NCBI GenBank assembly: GCA_963920705.1
Contig: OY987226.1
Location: forward strand, 9,054,501-9,118,500
DNA: 64,000 nucleotides
Direction: 5' to 3'
Origin: Odiellus spinosus
Taxonomy: Eukaryota > Arthropoda > Arachnida > Opiliones > Phalangiidae
Below the pieces are notes generated by a model. It saw only the letters and a program-made list of their open reading frames with translations. It had not been told where the DNA came from and searched no databases. The translations under genes were made by a program, and so were the position numbers. Positions 23,781-34,424 of this stretch are shown here, piece after piece; position 1 is the first letter of the stretch; every line of letters begins with the position of its first letter.

Positions 23781-24481
23781 ATTGGTTTATTTACCTTTAA
23801 TTAAAACCTAGCAGTAGTAAAAACGCATCACCCTTGGGTTCTTGCGAAAGTTTAAGGCACGATAAAAATATACGAGTAGGTTTGATGTACACGTCAGTTA
23901 AATGGAAACCTTTGTGTACTCTTAAGAAAATTAAGCACGCAATAATCTTCCACCTTTCACCAGCTCAAAATTAATTATGAAACAATTAATCTGATAGAGA
24001 AGTAAGAGGTTGTTTAACTTAAAAAAAGGGGGATTTCAAGGCGCCTCGTCTTGCATTCATTCTTAAATTTGCCAGATCTTACGTGTTAGATCTTGGCAAA
24101 TAATACTTTAAACAACACAGTACTAATGTAATGTGAGCGCAATGTCCTCAAAAGCATTTCTGGCACTTTGGCTTTTTGAAGTAACAGGTGACGGGTACCT
24201 AGTTTTCATCCATTGATTTTAGATTTCAAGGAACCCTTTATTAAGTTTTAAAACCGTAAATTTTAAACAAAAGTCGTAAATTTATCCATTATTTAGGTTT
24301 CGTTATTAAAGTAATAGTAGCGCTTCTATTCTAAAGAAGTACTCATTTTTTTAACTCCATTTGGACTCACACTAAGCAGTTTTCAATAATCAAATTACTA
24401 AACTAGGGCATAAACACTTAATTTCAATTAATAGGGAGAGAGGAAGAAACAAAAACAACAACAAATTGGTTTAAAATACAG

Positions 24482-24820
24482 TCAGAAGCCGATGAAACCC
24501 TCCTTAGAAGTCTATTACTCCCGGGTCTTGTCTACCCCTCTCTGTATGGGTTATTCTCAAAAGGCGCGATTCGTACGCCTCCTAACGGTAGATGTTTTCG
24601 GAGCGGGAGTTTGTCGAGCGAATATCTCTAGCAGCCTTGTAGTTCGTCCAAAAAACGTCGTCGTTTGTGGAGAGAGAGAATTTCCAATTTTCCGTAGACA
24701 GGGGGGATGAAGTAGGACCCCTTCTAACTCGTAAAATTGGGAATTTTACCCATACAGAGAGGAGCGCTATATGGAACATTGGAGTAGTAGACTTCAAAGG
24801 AGGGTTTCATCGGCTTCTGA
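24482..24820. mobile_element. 339-bp foldback element with TACAG duplication
   Basis: Inverted ends of about 40 bp: tcagaagccgatgaaaccct at 24482-24501, with its complement at 24801-24820, continuing through gaagtctattactcc / ggagtagtagacttc. A second inner pair is cctctctgtatgggt / acccatacagagagg. TACAG directly precedes (24477-24481) and follows (24821-24825), consistent with a 5-bp target duplication. The overlapping short open frames on both strands come from the symmetry. Confidence 0.75.
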
Positions 24821-25089
24821 TACAGTGTAGTGTGAACTCAGCTTTAGATATCGGGTTTTTGACCATCTAGCACTAACACCAATTATCTTCAAGAAAAGAC
24901 TTCAAATATAAATTAAACGTTGATTTTATTTTCGTATCTATTGTTTAGAATACTTTGACATATTTATGAAATGACAAATGACAATCTTAGATTTTTGTTG
25001 TCCATTTCGTCTGCTGAATTTCTTTGAACTTACTTTTTATATCTTAAATAACCAATTACTTAACGTGTAATAATACCCCTTTAATATTT

Positions 25090-25194
25090 CTAGATTAATA
25101 TTTATTTATAAAACCTTTTTAATCGTGGATTAGGGTTATTTAAAGGATAAGGAATCCATTGAAAGTCACTTGCCTATCGGACTGCAGTCTCCCT
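25090..25194. mobile_element. Right-end fragment of the AGGGA TTAA family
   Basis: The order atttctag.ttaatattt, gtggattagg, then a ggataaggaatc block, then cagtctccct matches the right ends at 28690-28798 and 50610-50721. The left part is missing, so it is a truncated copy. Confidence 0.5.
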
Positions 25195-25967
25195 TTATAC
25201 TTTCCACGTATTCAGCGTGAGAATTTATACAAGATTATACTATTTTCACGCTACACATTGATGAAATTTTAACATTCTCCATGACGCAGCAAATTGTTTA
25301 AAATTTCATCAAAAATGTGTAAATATCTCTTTTAAAGATTGGTGGGCTGTTTATTATTTTTAGACCAAAAAGAAAATCATTATTTTAACTGGAGTTTATC
25401 CACGTACATTGGCTCTATTCCCAGTTCTGCATAGTGTGTTTAAGAACCAAAGAGTAATGGAGAGGTGTTAGGGGAAATGAGATAAAGTCAGTTAGCTGAT
25501 GCGTAAGAAATTCGCAACTTTTAGTCATCCCCTTAATTAACCTTTCCTCTTGAACTAACTATAAACAGAAGGATTCGTTACGTTAATAACAAAAGTATGT
25601 ATATTTTCTACGTTTTTCAAGTTGAGGTCCGGGATAAGTGTTTTTTTATAGCCAAGGGCCCGTGATTGGAAACAGTCCTTCAAATTGAACGATAAGGATG
25701 ATTGTTATTGCTAAAAGTTGCTTTATAAGCATTATTTCGCTTCGCCTGACCTATTAGCCTTTTTAATTCCAAAAAAAGTGTATATATATGACTCTAATAC
25801 CATTTTCCATGTGTTTGCACAACTACTTTTGTCCCTATGATGTTTTTCATTGTTTATTAATTCGCCTCAGCCTTCGTTGTTATGAACACAAATTTTGATT
25901 ATATATTTAGGGGATTCTATAGTAAGTTCGAAAACTATAGCTAACCAAGACCTTTTCTTTAGGCTAT

Positions 25968-26985
25968 ACTTCAAGAATCTCAATCTCTTATCAACTTCGA
26001 GACATATCTCAATCTCTTAGGCAACTTCGAGACATATCTCAATCTCTTAGGCAACTTCGAGACATATCTCAATCTCTTAGGCAACTTCGAGACATATCTC
26101 AATCTCTTAGGCAACTTCGAGACATATTTCAATCTCTTATCAACTTCGAGACATATTTCAATCTCTTATCAACTTCGAGACATATGTCAATCTCTTATCA
26201 ACTTCGAGACATATGTCAATCTCTTATCAACTTCGAGACATATGTCAATCTCTTATCAACTTCGAGACATATGTCAATCTCTTATCAACTTCGAGACATA
26301 TGTCAATCTCTTATCAACTTCGAGACATATGTCAATCTCTTATCAACTTCGAGGCATATCTCAATCTCTTATCAACTTCGAGACATATCTCAATCTCTTA
26401 TCAACTTCGAGACATATCTCAATCTCTTATCAACTTCGAGACATATCTCAATCTCTTATCAACTTCGAGACATATGTCAATCTCTTATCAACTTCGAGAC
26501 ATATGTCAATCTCTTATCAACTTCGAGACATATGTCAATCTCTTATCAACTTCGAGACATATGTCAATCTCTTATCAACTTCGAGGCATATCTCAATCTC
26601 TTATCAACTTCGAGACATATCTCAATCTCTTATCAACTTCGAGACATATCTCAATCTCTTATCAACTTTGAGACATATCTCAATCTCTTATCAACTTCGA
26701 GACATATGTCAATCTCTTATCAACTTCGAGGCATATCTCAATCTCTTATCAACTTCGAGACATATCTCAATCTCTTATCAACTTCGAGACATATCTCAAT
26801 CTCTTATCAACTTCAAGACATATCTCAATCTCTTATCTCTTATCAACTTCGAGGCATATCTCAATCTCTTACTTGTTAGGCAACTTCGAGACGTATCTCA
26901 ATCTCTTAGGCAACTTCGAGACGTATCTCAATCTTAGGCAACTTCGAGACATATCTCTTAGGCAACTTCGAGACTTTAAGCAACT
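25968..26985. repeat. 29-bp minisatellite, about 34 copies
   Basis: The unit is tctcaatctcttatcaac followed by ttcgagacata. Units at both edges are 30 bp with ttaggcaac instead of ttatcaac. The interior alternates blocks of tgtcaatc units and tctcaatc units, with gaggcata variants at the block boundaries, so a higher-order block has been re-duplicated. The unit has no stop codon in any plus-strand frame, so three overlapping plus-strand open frames (two of 231 codons and one of 152) all encode the same 29-residue periodic sequence. There is no promoter, signal peptide or codon evidence that it is translated. Confidence 0.93.
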
Positions 26986-28351
26986 GCAAGTCTAATCTAT
27001 TAGTCGCTAATTATGATCTTACTTCCCACTAAAGAACTTCGCCACTTGTGATAATAGTGGGCTTGTTTAATAATCTAATATTACGGTTTGTTTACTTTAC
27101 TACCTATAATAAAATCCATGCTCTCAAATTTAAAACCAATTTTTATCTAAAAATAGATCTTTAAAATAAATTATACGCTAATTATACACCCGATTATCAT
27201 TAAAAATTATTCGATTTCTCAAACAAAAGATAATATAAAAGTTTGCGAATATAATTAAGGTCACACTTGGGTAAGATTTCGAATTTTAGTCTACTTGCAT
27301 TATATTCTCGAAATATCTTTTTTCACGCACTGTCATTAAAGTCAATTTAGCTTTGGGATGTTTCAGTCCTAATTTATCTGGAATAAATTATGAATTCCGA
27401 TCACGTAGAACCCGGCCAGAGTTCGATGTATTTCCAATTGGATGAAAGTGGGATCAATTTAGGATTCGAGAGACAAAACAATGAAATTTCGATTTTTCTG
27501 GAATTGTTTTGACGTTATATTGATCTCCCATAAATGAGGAGATGAGGTCGTTTAATTAGAACCATGATTTGCGGTATTAATAAAAATCTAGGTTAGGTCT
27601 GATTGAAATTATTAATGATTAAGATTTCATTTGAATAATTATTTTTTAATTACCCGTATTTATTTATTCATTTAGTTATTATTACTAATTTATTTAAATA
27701 TTATTATTAAAACTACTTTAACTATTATAAATTAAATATTTACAATGCTTAAATTATTTTCATTCATATATTATTAATTGAATAATTTGAAATTTAAAAA
27801 AATTTCATTTATTAATATTTTTCCTCGTATTCTTAACTATCGAATTTATTTTCATATTTAGATAAGAAAAATTAAATTTTTAATTAATAACTTAATCACA
27901 TCGATATTGTCAACCAATAACACTGCCGTACGCTGAATAGTCACCTAGTTGTGTGCGGTATTTAACTTTATAACCCTCTGACAAATTATTTAAGTATATT
28001 TTTAGAATCCTAACTACACTAATAAGTACCTTGAAATATAATAATTTAGAATCTTACGACTCGACTTTTCAAAACAACAGACGCTTAAATAAATTAAAAA
28101 CTTAAGAGAAGTATAATAATTAAATTTAATGTTCCATTGTTGTCTTAATTTCGGCGAGTTAACGTTTTACGTTATAGAGAGAGAGCTTTTACGAAAATAT
28201 ATCGTCTAGGGAATTCTCGTGACATTTTCTGTTTACCCGATGAAAATTCGCAGGCCACTCTTACTCTTATAATATAATCAGAATTGTTTACAAGACGTAT
28301 ACTAAACTAAGTTTTCTTTTTATTTTTTTAAAGTGAAGCTGTCACAGATTT

Positions 28352-28801
28352 TTAAAGGGATAATGAAACCTAATAACAAGTGATTTTTTTTTTTCATGGG
28401 TTCCTTGTTGTTTAAATAGGCCTAATCCACTAGTGAAAAAAACACGAACAATTAATAAACTAGAAATTAATTTAAAACTTACCCTGAAAATAGGCTTAGT
28501 GGGATTCATGGAGATCCTGATTTCCTCGCGTATAAGGTCTATCGAGCAATCAAATGCGATTGTAAGTCTCGTGGAGATCTCGCGTGAACGACGGGCCTTT
28601 TGCTCATTGGTCGCTAGATCTTACACGGAGGCAATTCAGGATCTCCATGAATCCCGCTAAGCCTATTTTTAGTATTTTCCGTTTTAAATTTATTTCTAGT
28701 TTAACATTTGTTTTGCAAACTTTTTATTGGTGGATTAGGCCTATTTAAACGATAAGGAATCGATAAAAAAATCATTTGTTATTGGTTGCATTCTCCCTTT
28801 T
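28352..28801. mobile_element. Full-length AGGGA/TTAA element, about 443 bp
   Basis: TTAA at 28352-28355 is followed by AGGGATAATGAAACC. The right end, in reverse complement, is AGGGAGAATGCAACC, and the flank is TTTC where TTAA is expected. The inverted ends extend about 70 bp, through gattcct/ggttcct and aaataggcctaatccac on both sides. A second inner pair is aataggcttagtgggattca (28490-28509), continuing tggagatcctga, against its complement at 28636-28668. Directly to its left is another end-like sequence, ttaaagtgaagctgtc (28328-28343), like the AGTGA family. Confidence 0.75.
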
Positions 28802-30854
28802 CGAATTTAATTAATGACATCATTAAAAAGCGATTCAAAATATATTTACATGTATCATATATGCCATTAAACATGTACAGTACCACCTTTCATTTTTAAC
28901 TACGTCATGAGTAATTCGTAACATAGTAATTCGTAATAAAGTAACCATGACAAAAATGAAACTCATTATTAGCCCTAGAGCTACGATAGGAAACAAACCA
29001 TAGCGTTTGTTTACCAGACATTTTTTGGTTTATATTCCCTTTAATTAAAACCATGGTCTCTTATAACTATATTTTCTTATTTCGTGGTAATTTCCGTACA
29101 TACATTTTGGAATGGTTTCTTCGTATTTTCTTAAAATTAAGGGCTGAAACTTTGCCCAAACGCAAAGGGTTAAGATCGAGATTAGAGATTGAATTAAGCG
29201 TTTGAATTCCACGCTTTATTAACTTTATTCTGAGTTTTTCTGACTTTATTAATTAACTCTTAACCAATATATTCGCTATGTTGGGCGAAATTGAAGAGGG
29301 AATCTAGGGGACCACTATACTAGAAGCAGGCAAACATCGTGATAACGGGGAAAACGTGCTTAAAATGGCCTCATCATTTTGCCAGAAGGAAAATATATAT
29401 AATAATATATTTCCAGAACTAAAGCCCTGTTCAAACCGGTATTTTACTGATTCCCTGCATGGTTTCCTTCACACTTACTTTTCCCTACCCTGTCGATTTT
29501 AAACAGTAAATTCGCTCGGAATCGTTTTAAGAGCCATCTATTCACGTATCATCTTCTTAAATCGATTTATAATAGATTAATCTGTAGGTAGTTGGAGCCG
29601 AATCGATTCGAAACTGGTTCCCGAAGCAGTTTCGAGAAATCCATTCAAGAAAAACGGTTTCCCGTTCACACGACTGAAACGAATCGTTTTAAACAGTTTG
29701 AATCTATTCCAAAGCCTAGTATGAACGTAGATTTAGTTAATCCCGTTTCGCCATAGCCAAGGCTTAGCGTTATTTTAAAAAATACACGAAATTTAAAATT
29801 TTCAAATAATTATCTCGAATTAATTCCTGTTTGACATAAATTATAATCTTAATCGTTTAACTTGAAACGAAGCCACTTGGCTCGACGAAGAGCTTTTATT
29901 AGATGTATGTACGAACGAGGCTTAACTTAATTCCTAATATTTTTTTAGTGTTCAACACGTCCCAAGCTATACGTTTGGCTCTATTTCTAAGAGTTAAGCA
30001 AATAAATAGATTATAAGCAAGTTCTGCTGTAAACTCAGACCGTTTCTCACTGTTCGTAGCTTCCTCACGCATCTATCTAGAAAGGGATAGAAAGTCGTAG
30101 AAAACTTTCTCGGACGGTAATACCACCGAAAGTAGTAAGGTTTTTCTTGGATTCGTTTATGAAAGGGGTCAGAAAGCGAGGTCAAATCGAGTTATATTGG
30201 TGCCATCTTTTATGTTTGATTGATTGAGTGTAAGTGCACGTATAAGGGGCCTTTCTTCGATACATAACGCCTCAAAAATATCGGCTTAGTTTCAAGGGAT
30301 ATTGCCACGTACTTGATGCTAATTAGTTGAAGGTATAATGAAGACCGGTAAATTTATTTTCTTTTAAGCGTCAGGAATTTTGAAAATAGGCCTAAAGGAC
30401 ACAGAAGTTACAGAAAATCTGGAAACTGTCCTGAAAGGTCACAAAAGGGTCAGGGAATATTAAAATTGTCCTAAAAGATTAGAGAAGCTCAAGTTAATTT
30501 GAAAATTGGATCAAAATTAAGGTCGCGAGAACTTCGGAGTAGTCAGGGATTTTTAAAATAAACCTAACAGGGCAAGGAAAGGTCATGGTTATTGAAAATA
30601 AGCCAAAATGACACGGGAAAGACAAACTATTTAATACATAACATAAAAGGTCGTGGACAATACACGATTTTAAAACCCAACAGGTAATGGAAAATTAGAC
30701 ACTGTGATGATAATCAAGTCCTTAAATGTTCCACAAATTTTGAAAAATATTTCTTTGACCCAAAAATTCGGGAAAAATAAAACCCACCCATTGTTTTATG
30801 GAAACCCTGGAAAGCTCATCGCATTTTAATTGTAAAATTGCGTAGCAATCCTGC

Positions 30855-31315
30855 GCTTCTCGACCATTGGACAGAATTCCATTGGACAGAATCCCATTGG
30901 GCAGAATCCCATTCGATCCACAATCCCATTCAACCGATACGTTTTCGTAAACCAGAATCCCATTCGACCGAATCCCATTCGACCGTCAATCCCATTCGAC
31001 CGTCAATCCCATTCGACCGAATCCCATTCGACCGACGTTCACAATCAGAAGTCCATTAACACATTCTAACCTAACCTAACCTAACCTAACCATTATCGGC
31101 TTAAATTCATCGGGACGCCCTTTTTGGTTTCGGCCCAATGGGAAATTCGGTCTATGGGGGATTCGGTTCAGCGGGATTCGGTTCAGCGGGATTTCGGTTC
31201 AATGGGAATTCGGTGCATTGGGCTCGGTCGGCCAAGATTCGGTTGATTGGGACTATTTATTTTTTATTTCGGACCAATGGGAATTCGGTCCAATAGGATT
31301 CTATTCAATGGGTAT
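30855..31315. repeat. Inverted minisatellite around a telomere-like tract
   Basis: From 30865 to 31034, units of about 15-17 bp read aatcccattcgaccg with variants. From about 31135 to 31315 the same unit appears in reverse complement (attcggttcaatggg). Between the two arms is a CTAAC x5 tract (31066-31091). The 73-codon frame over the left arm is a by-product. Confidence 0.85.
31066..31091 (-). repeat. Interstitial (TTAGG)5 tract
   Basis: Five perfect CTAAC units plus one C, which is TTAGG on the minus strand, the common insect telomere repeat. It is internal to the window and lies at the centre of the inverted minisatellite. Confidence 0.85.
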
Positions 31316-31908
31316 ATACCCAATCCTGCTACTAACTCTAAATCTTAATTTCTGGTAAACGTCAAAATATTTTGGGTGTATTCCATTATATTACCGGTTG
31401 AAAGTAGTCTAAATCCATATTTTTTTACGGCCCTATTGCTGTAAGAGAGATCATCCTTAATGGATAGCTACTTTGGGCGTGCATACACGAAAGCTAAAAT
31501 AGTTTCACGCGAACGTATAGTTTGGCGCTGTTGGCGCCGTAACGTCTAGACTGACCCCTGTTTTTTTGGGCACCATTCCTGACCCCTCTACAAGTTAAAT
31601 CCGTCTTCAGAACCCTCGCGCTCGCGGTATTATGTGTTAGAAAAACATTACCCGCTTGATATTCAAGGGATAGTGTACAAAGATTTGCTTATGGGAAATG
31701 TAAACATAAACGTGTCGAATATTATTGAATTATGAGATACATTAACTTTGATTATCATATATTTTCGCGCGTGTAAAACGAAGATGATGTAAATTATTAA
31801 TGAAGTGAGGAAACTCTTGGTAATTCGAAGATAATTCAATTAATTCTATGAAGCCTCGGGAATAGATTTTTTGTTTTTTAATACAATTAAAAAGCCGTAT
31901 TCAAATTT

Positions 31909-31929
31909 TATATATATATATATATATAT
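31909..31929. repeat. (TA)10 microsatellite
   Basis: Uninterrupted TA dinucleotides at the edge of a dispersed-repeat copy (about 31935-32060). Confidence 0.9.
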
Positions 31930-31934
31930 TTTCC

Positions 31935-32060
31935 CGATTAATGACGTAGTTTGATTCTGAAACATAATTTAAGATAATTTGCGTACGAAAGATAGGAGTT
32001 TCTGGATTAAGTATTTTTACGAAACAGACCGCGCGAAAGCAACTTTATCACTTGCCAGAA
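31935..32060. repeat. Dispersed repeat, inverted relative to 240-360
   Basis: It begins gattaatgacgta.tttgatt, then a ttctg..acataattt block, and later tctg.attaagta and cgcgaaagcaac. In this order these match the reverse complement of 240-360 inside the TTAA element at the left edge. It is a fragment; no ends were found. Confidence 0.55.
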
Positions 32061-32819
32061 CGTGCGAGAATCAACTGAATCGACTTAAAAGTTAAATAAA
32101 ATCAACTTTCATAGGAAACTACCGTTTCTCGACCAAAACCACCAATTATTAACGGATTTTAAAAATGGGTTCTTTCTTAAACGGAATCAGCAGCTCTATA
32201 CCTTTGGACGTATTAATTCGAATATCGAAATAATCTTGCGTACCATCTCCTCTATAATGTCCAACTATTTTATCCTAAACCTTTCAGATATATTTTTTAT
32301 TAAAACCACGAACTTGTCTTTAATTTTATATTTTATCCAGTTTAATAAACTAGCGAACTCAATTTTTAAAACCTTTTTACGTTATAAATAATATAACATC
32401 CCTTTTAATCTGGTGGAAACAGAATGCGGTTTTAATGATTAACCGCGGCCCCCATGAATCCATTATTCCTGGGAAAACGGATATGCGCAGCGTAGTAGAG
32501 GTAAAATTCTATATCTAGGCGTGCTTTTTTGGCCTATTTATTGTACCATTTACCCTTTTCGTTCTGATGATATTGCATGTACCTTAAATGATTTAATCCT
32601 ACGAAGACGTGGATTAAATGAAACTATGCATCATCTTGAAACGTTTCCTTTTTTCACTATAAATAAATTACTAGAAGTTTTAGAATATTTTACGATGAAA
32701 TTTATAACGACTCTCTTCATTTTGCGTTTTTCTGAATCTTCGTTATCGAAAACCTAAGAAAAATAACAAGTTTTATTTTTAAGCATTCCCAAAATATGAA
32801 AAAATGGTCTTAATAGGTC

Positions 32820-33410
32820 GTACTTTAAATGGTCAGGGAAATTATTGAAAAATGGTCAGGGAAATTATGAAAAATGGTCAGGGAAATTATGAAAAATGGT
32901 CAGGGAAATCATTAAAAAATGGTCATGGAAATCATTGAAAAATGGTCATGGAAATTATTGAAAAATGGTCAGGGAAATCATTGAAAAATGGTCAAGGAAA
33001 TTATTGAAAAATGGTCAGGGAAATCATTGAAAAAGGGTCAGGGAAATCATTGAAAAAGGGTCAGGGAAATCATTGAAAAAGGGTCAGGGAAATAATTGAA
33101 AAATGGTCAGGGAAATCATTGAAAAAGGGTCAGGGAAATCATTGAAAAAGGGTCAGGGAAATCATTGAAAAAGGGTCAGGGAAATCATTGAAAAAGGGTC
33201 AGGGAAATCATTGAAAAAGGGTCAGGGAAATCATTGAAAAAGGGTCAGGGAAATAATTGAAAAATGGTCAGGGAAATAATTGAAAAATGGTCAGGGAAAT
33301 CATTGAAAAAGGGTCAAGGAAATTATTGAAAAATGGTCAGGAAATTATTGAGAAATGTTCAGGAAAATTATTGAAAAATGGTCTGGGAGATCATTGAAAA
33401 ATGGCCAGGT
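32820..33410. repeat. 23-bp minisatellite, about 25 copies
   Basis: The unit is ggtcagggaaatcattgaaa with aat or aag completing it. The aag form is homogeneous in the centre (about 33020-33250), while aat forms with substitutions lie at the edges, the usual signature of central homogenisation. It is non-coding. Confidence 0.92.
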
Positions 33411-34117
33411 AAATATTTCAAGTTATTTATGAATTCCTGATATCGTGTTTTAACAATCTTTCCGAAGATTTTACTCGAATTAAATTTGTGACAGCGCCTC
33501 GCTTTAATCCATTTCACTCACCCTTTATATTCGTAAAACTATTTGTAAATCATAAATTGGCATTAAACTAAATAGATATAATCAAAAAATTGCTCCCAAA
33601 TATCAACTTTTATTTGTTATTAAGGCCAAATTCTAGATATTCGAAACGTACAATTTAAACAAATGTGTTTCCTCCATACCTTAATTCTTGTGGATATAAA
33701 GACTCCCTTATTCCTAGCTGTGACGTTTAAATTTTAATATATCTTTATATTACACTTAAGCCTTTGTTTACTGATGGTCCTTAATTTCGGAAAAGAGGGA
33801 AACCTTATTTTTTTATTCCGTACCCAGTTCTTTAATAAAAATTTAAAAGAAATGCCGACATTTACGCCGCCAGGGGTGTCACTGTCGAAATTTATTATTA
33901 TTCTATTTTTCTAAATAGGGTGCACCAACGTCTTACTAAATCATAGGTTTGACAAACCTTTGCTTAACTTGTAATAATAATACAATAATACAAAAGAAAT
34001 ACTTTTTTTACAGTTAAGTTTAAAGGAAAGTTGAAATGCATTTACTAAAGATGCTTTCCAATTCTAATTATTTAAATGAAAATGAATATAAATTTGGTAG
34101 AAAATTAGACTAAGCAG

Positions 34118-34424
34118 AGTTTGAAATTAATAACTGATAGATATATTTGGAATTAGGCTTAACTTACAAGTTTGAAATTAATAACTGATAGATATATTTG
34201 GAATTAGGCTTAACGTACAAGTTTGAAATTAATAACTGATAGATATATTTGGAATTAGACTTAACGTACAAGTTTGAAATTAATAACTGATAGATATATT
34301 TGGAATTAGGCTTAACGTACAAGTTTGAAATTACTAACTGATAGATATATTTAGAATTAGGCTTAACGTACAAGTTTGAAATTAATAACTGATAGATATA
34401 TTTGGAATTAGGCTTAAGTTTGAA
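34118..34424. repeat. 51-bp minisatellite, six copies
   Basis: The unit begins agtttgaaattaataactga, continues tagatatatttggaattagg and ends cttaacgtaca. Because 51 is a multiple of three, the minus strand stays open for 96 codons with a 17-residue period; this is not evidence of a gene. Related gtttgaaat-ggctta fragments continue to about 34710. Confidence 0.9.

Noticed and set aside
24492-24870. Three open frames on both strands
   Set aside because: They lie in the 339-bp foldback element, whose symmetry gives open frames on both strands.
26184-26937. Open frames of 231, 152 and 231 codons
   Set aside because: They are by-products of a 29-bp unit without stops in any plus-strand frame, and no start context, signal peptide or promoter is seen.
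30838-31059. 73-codon frame rich in HSTES units
   Set aside because: A translation of the aatcccattcgaccg minisatellite.
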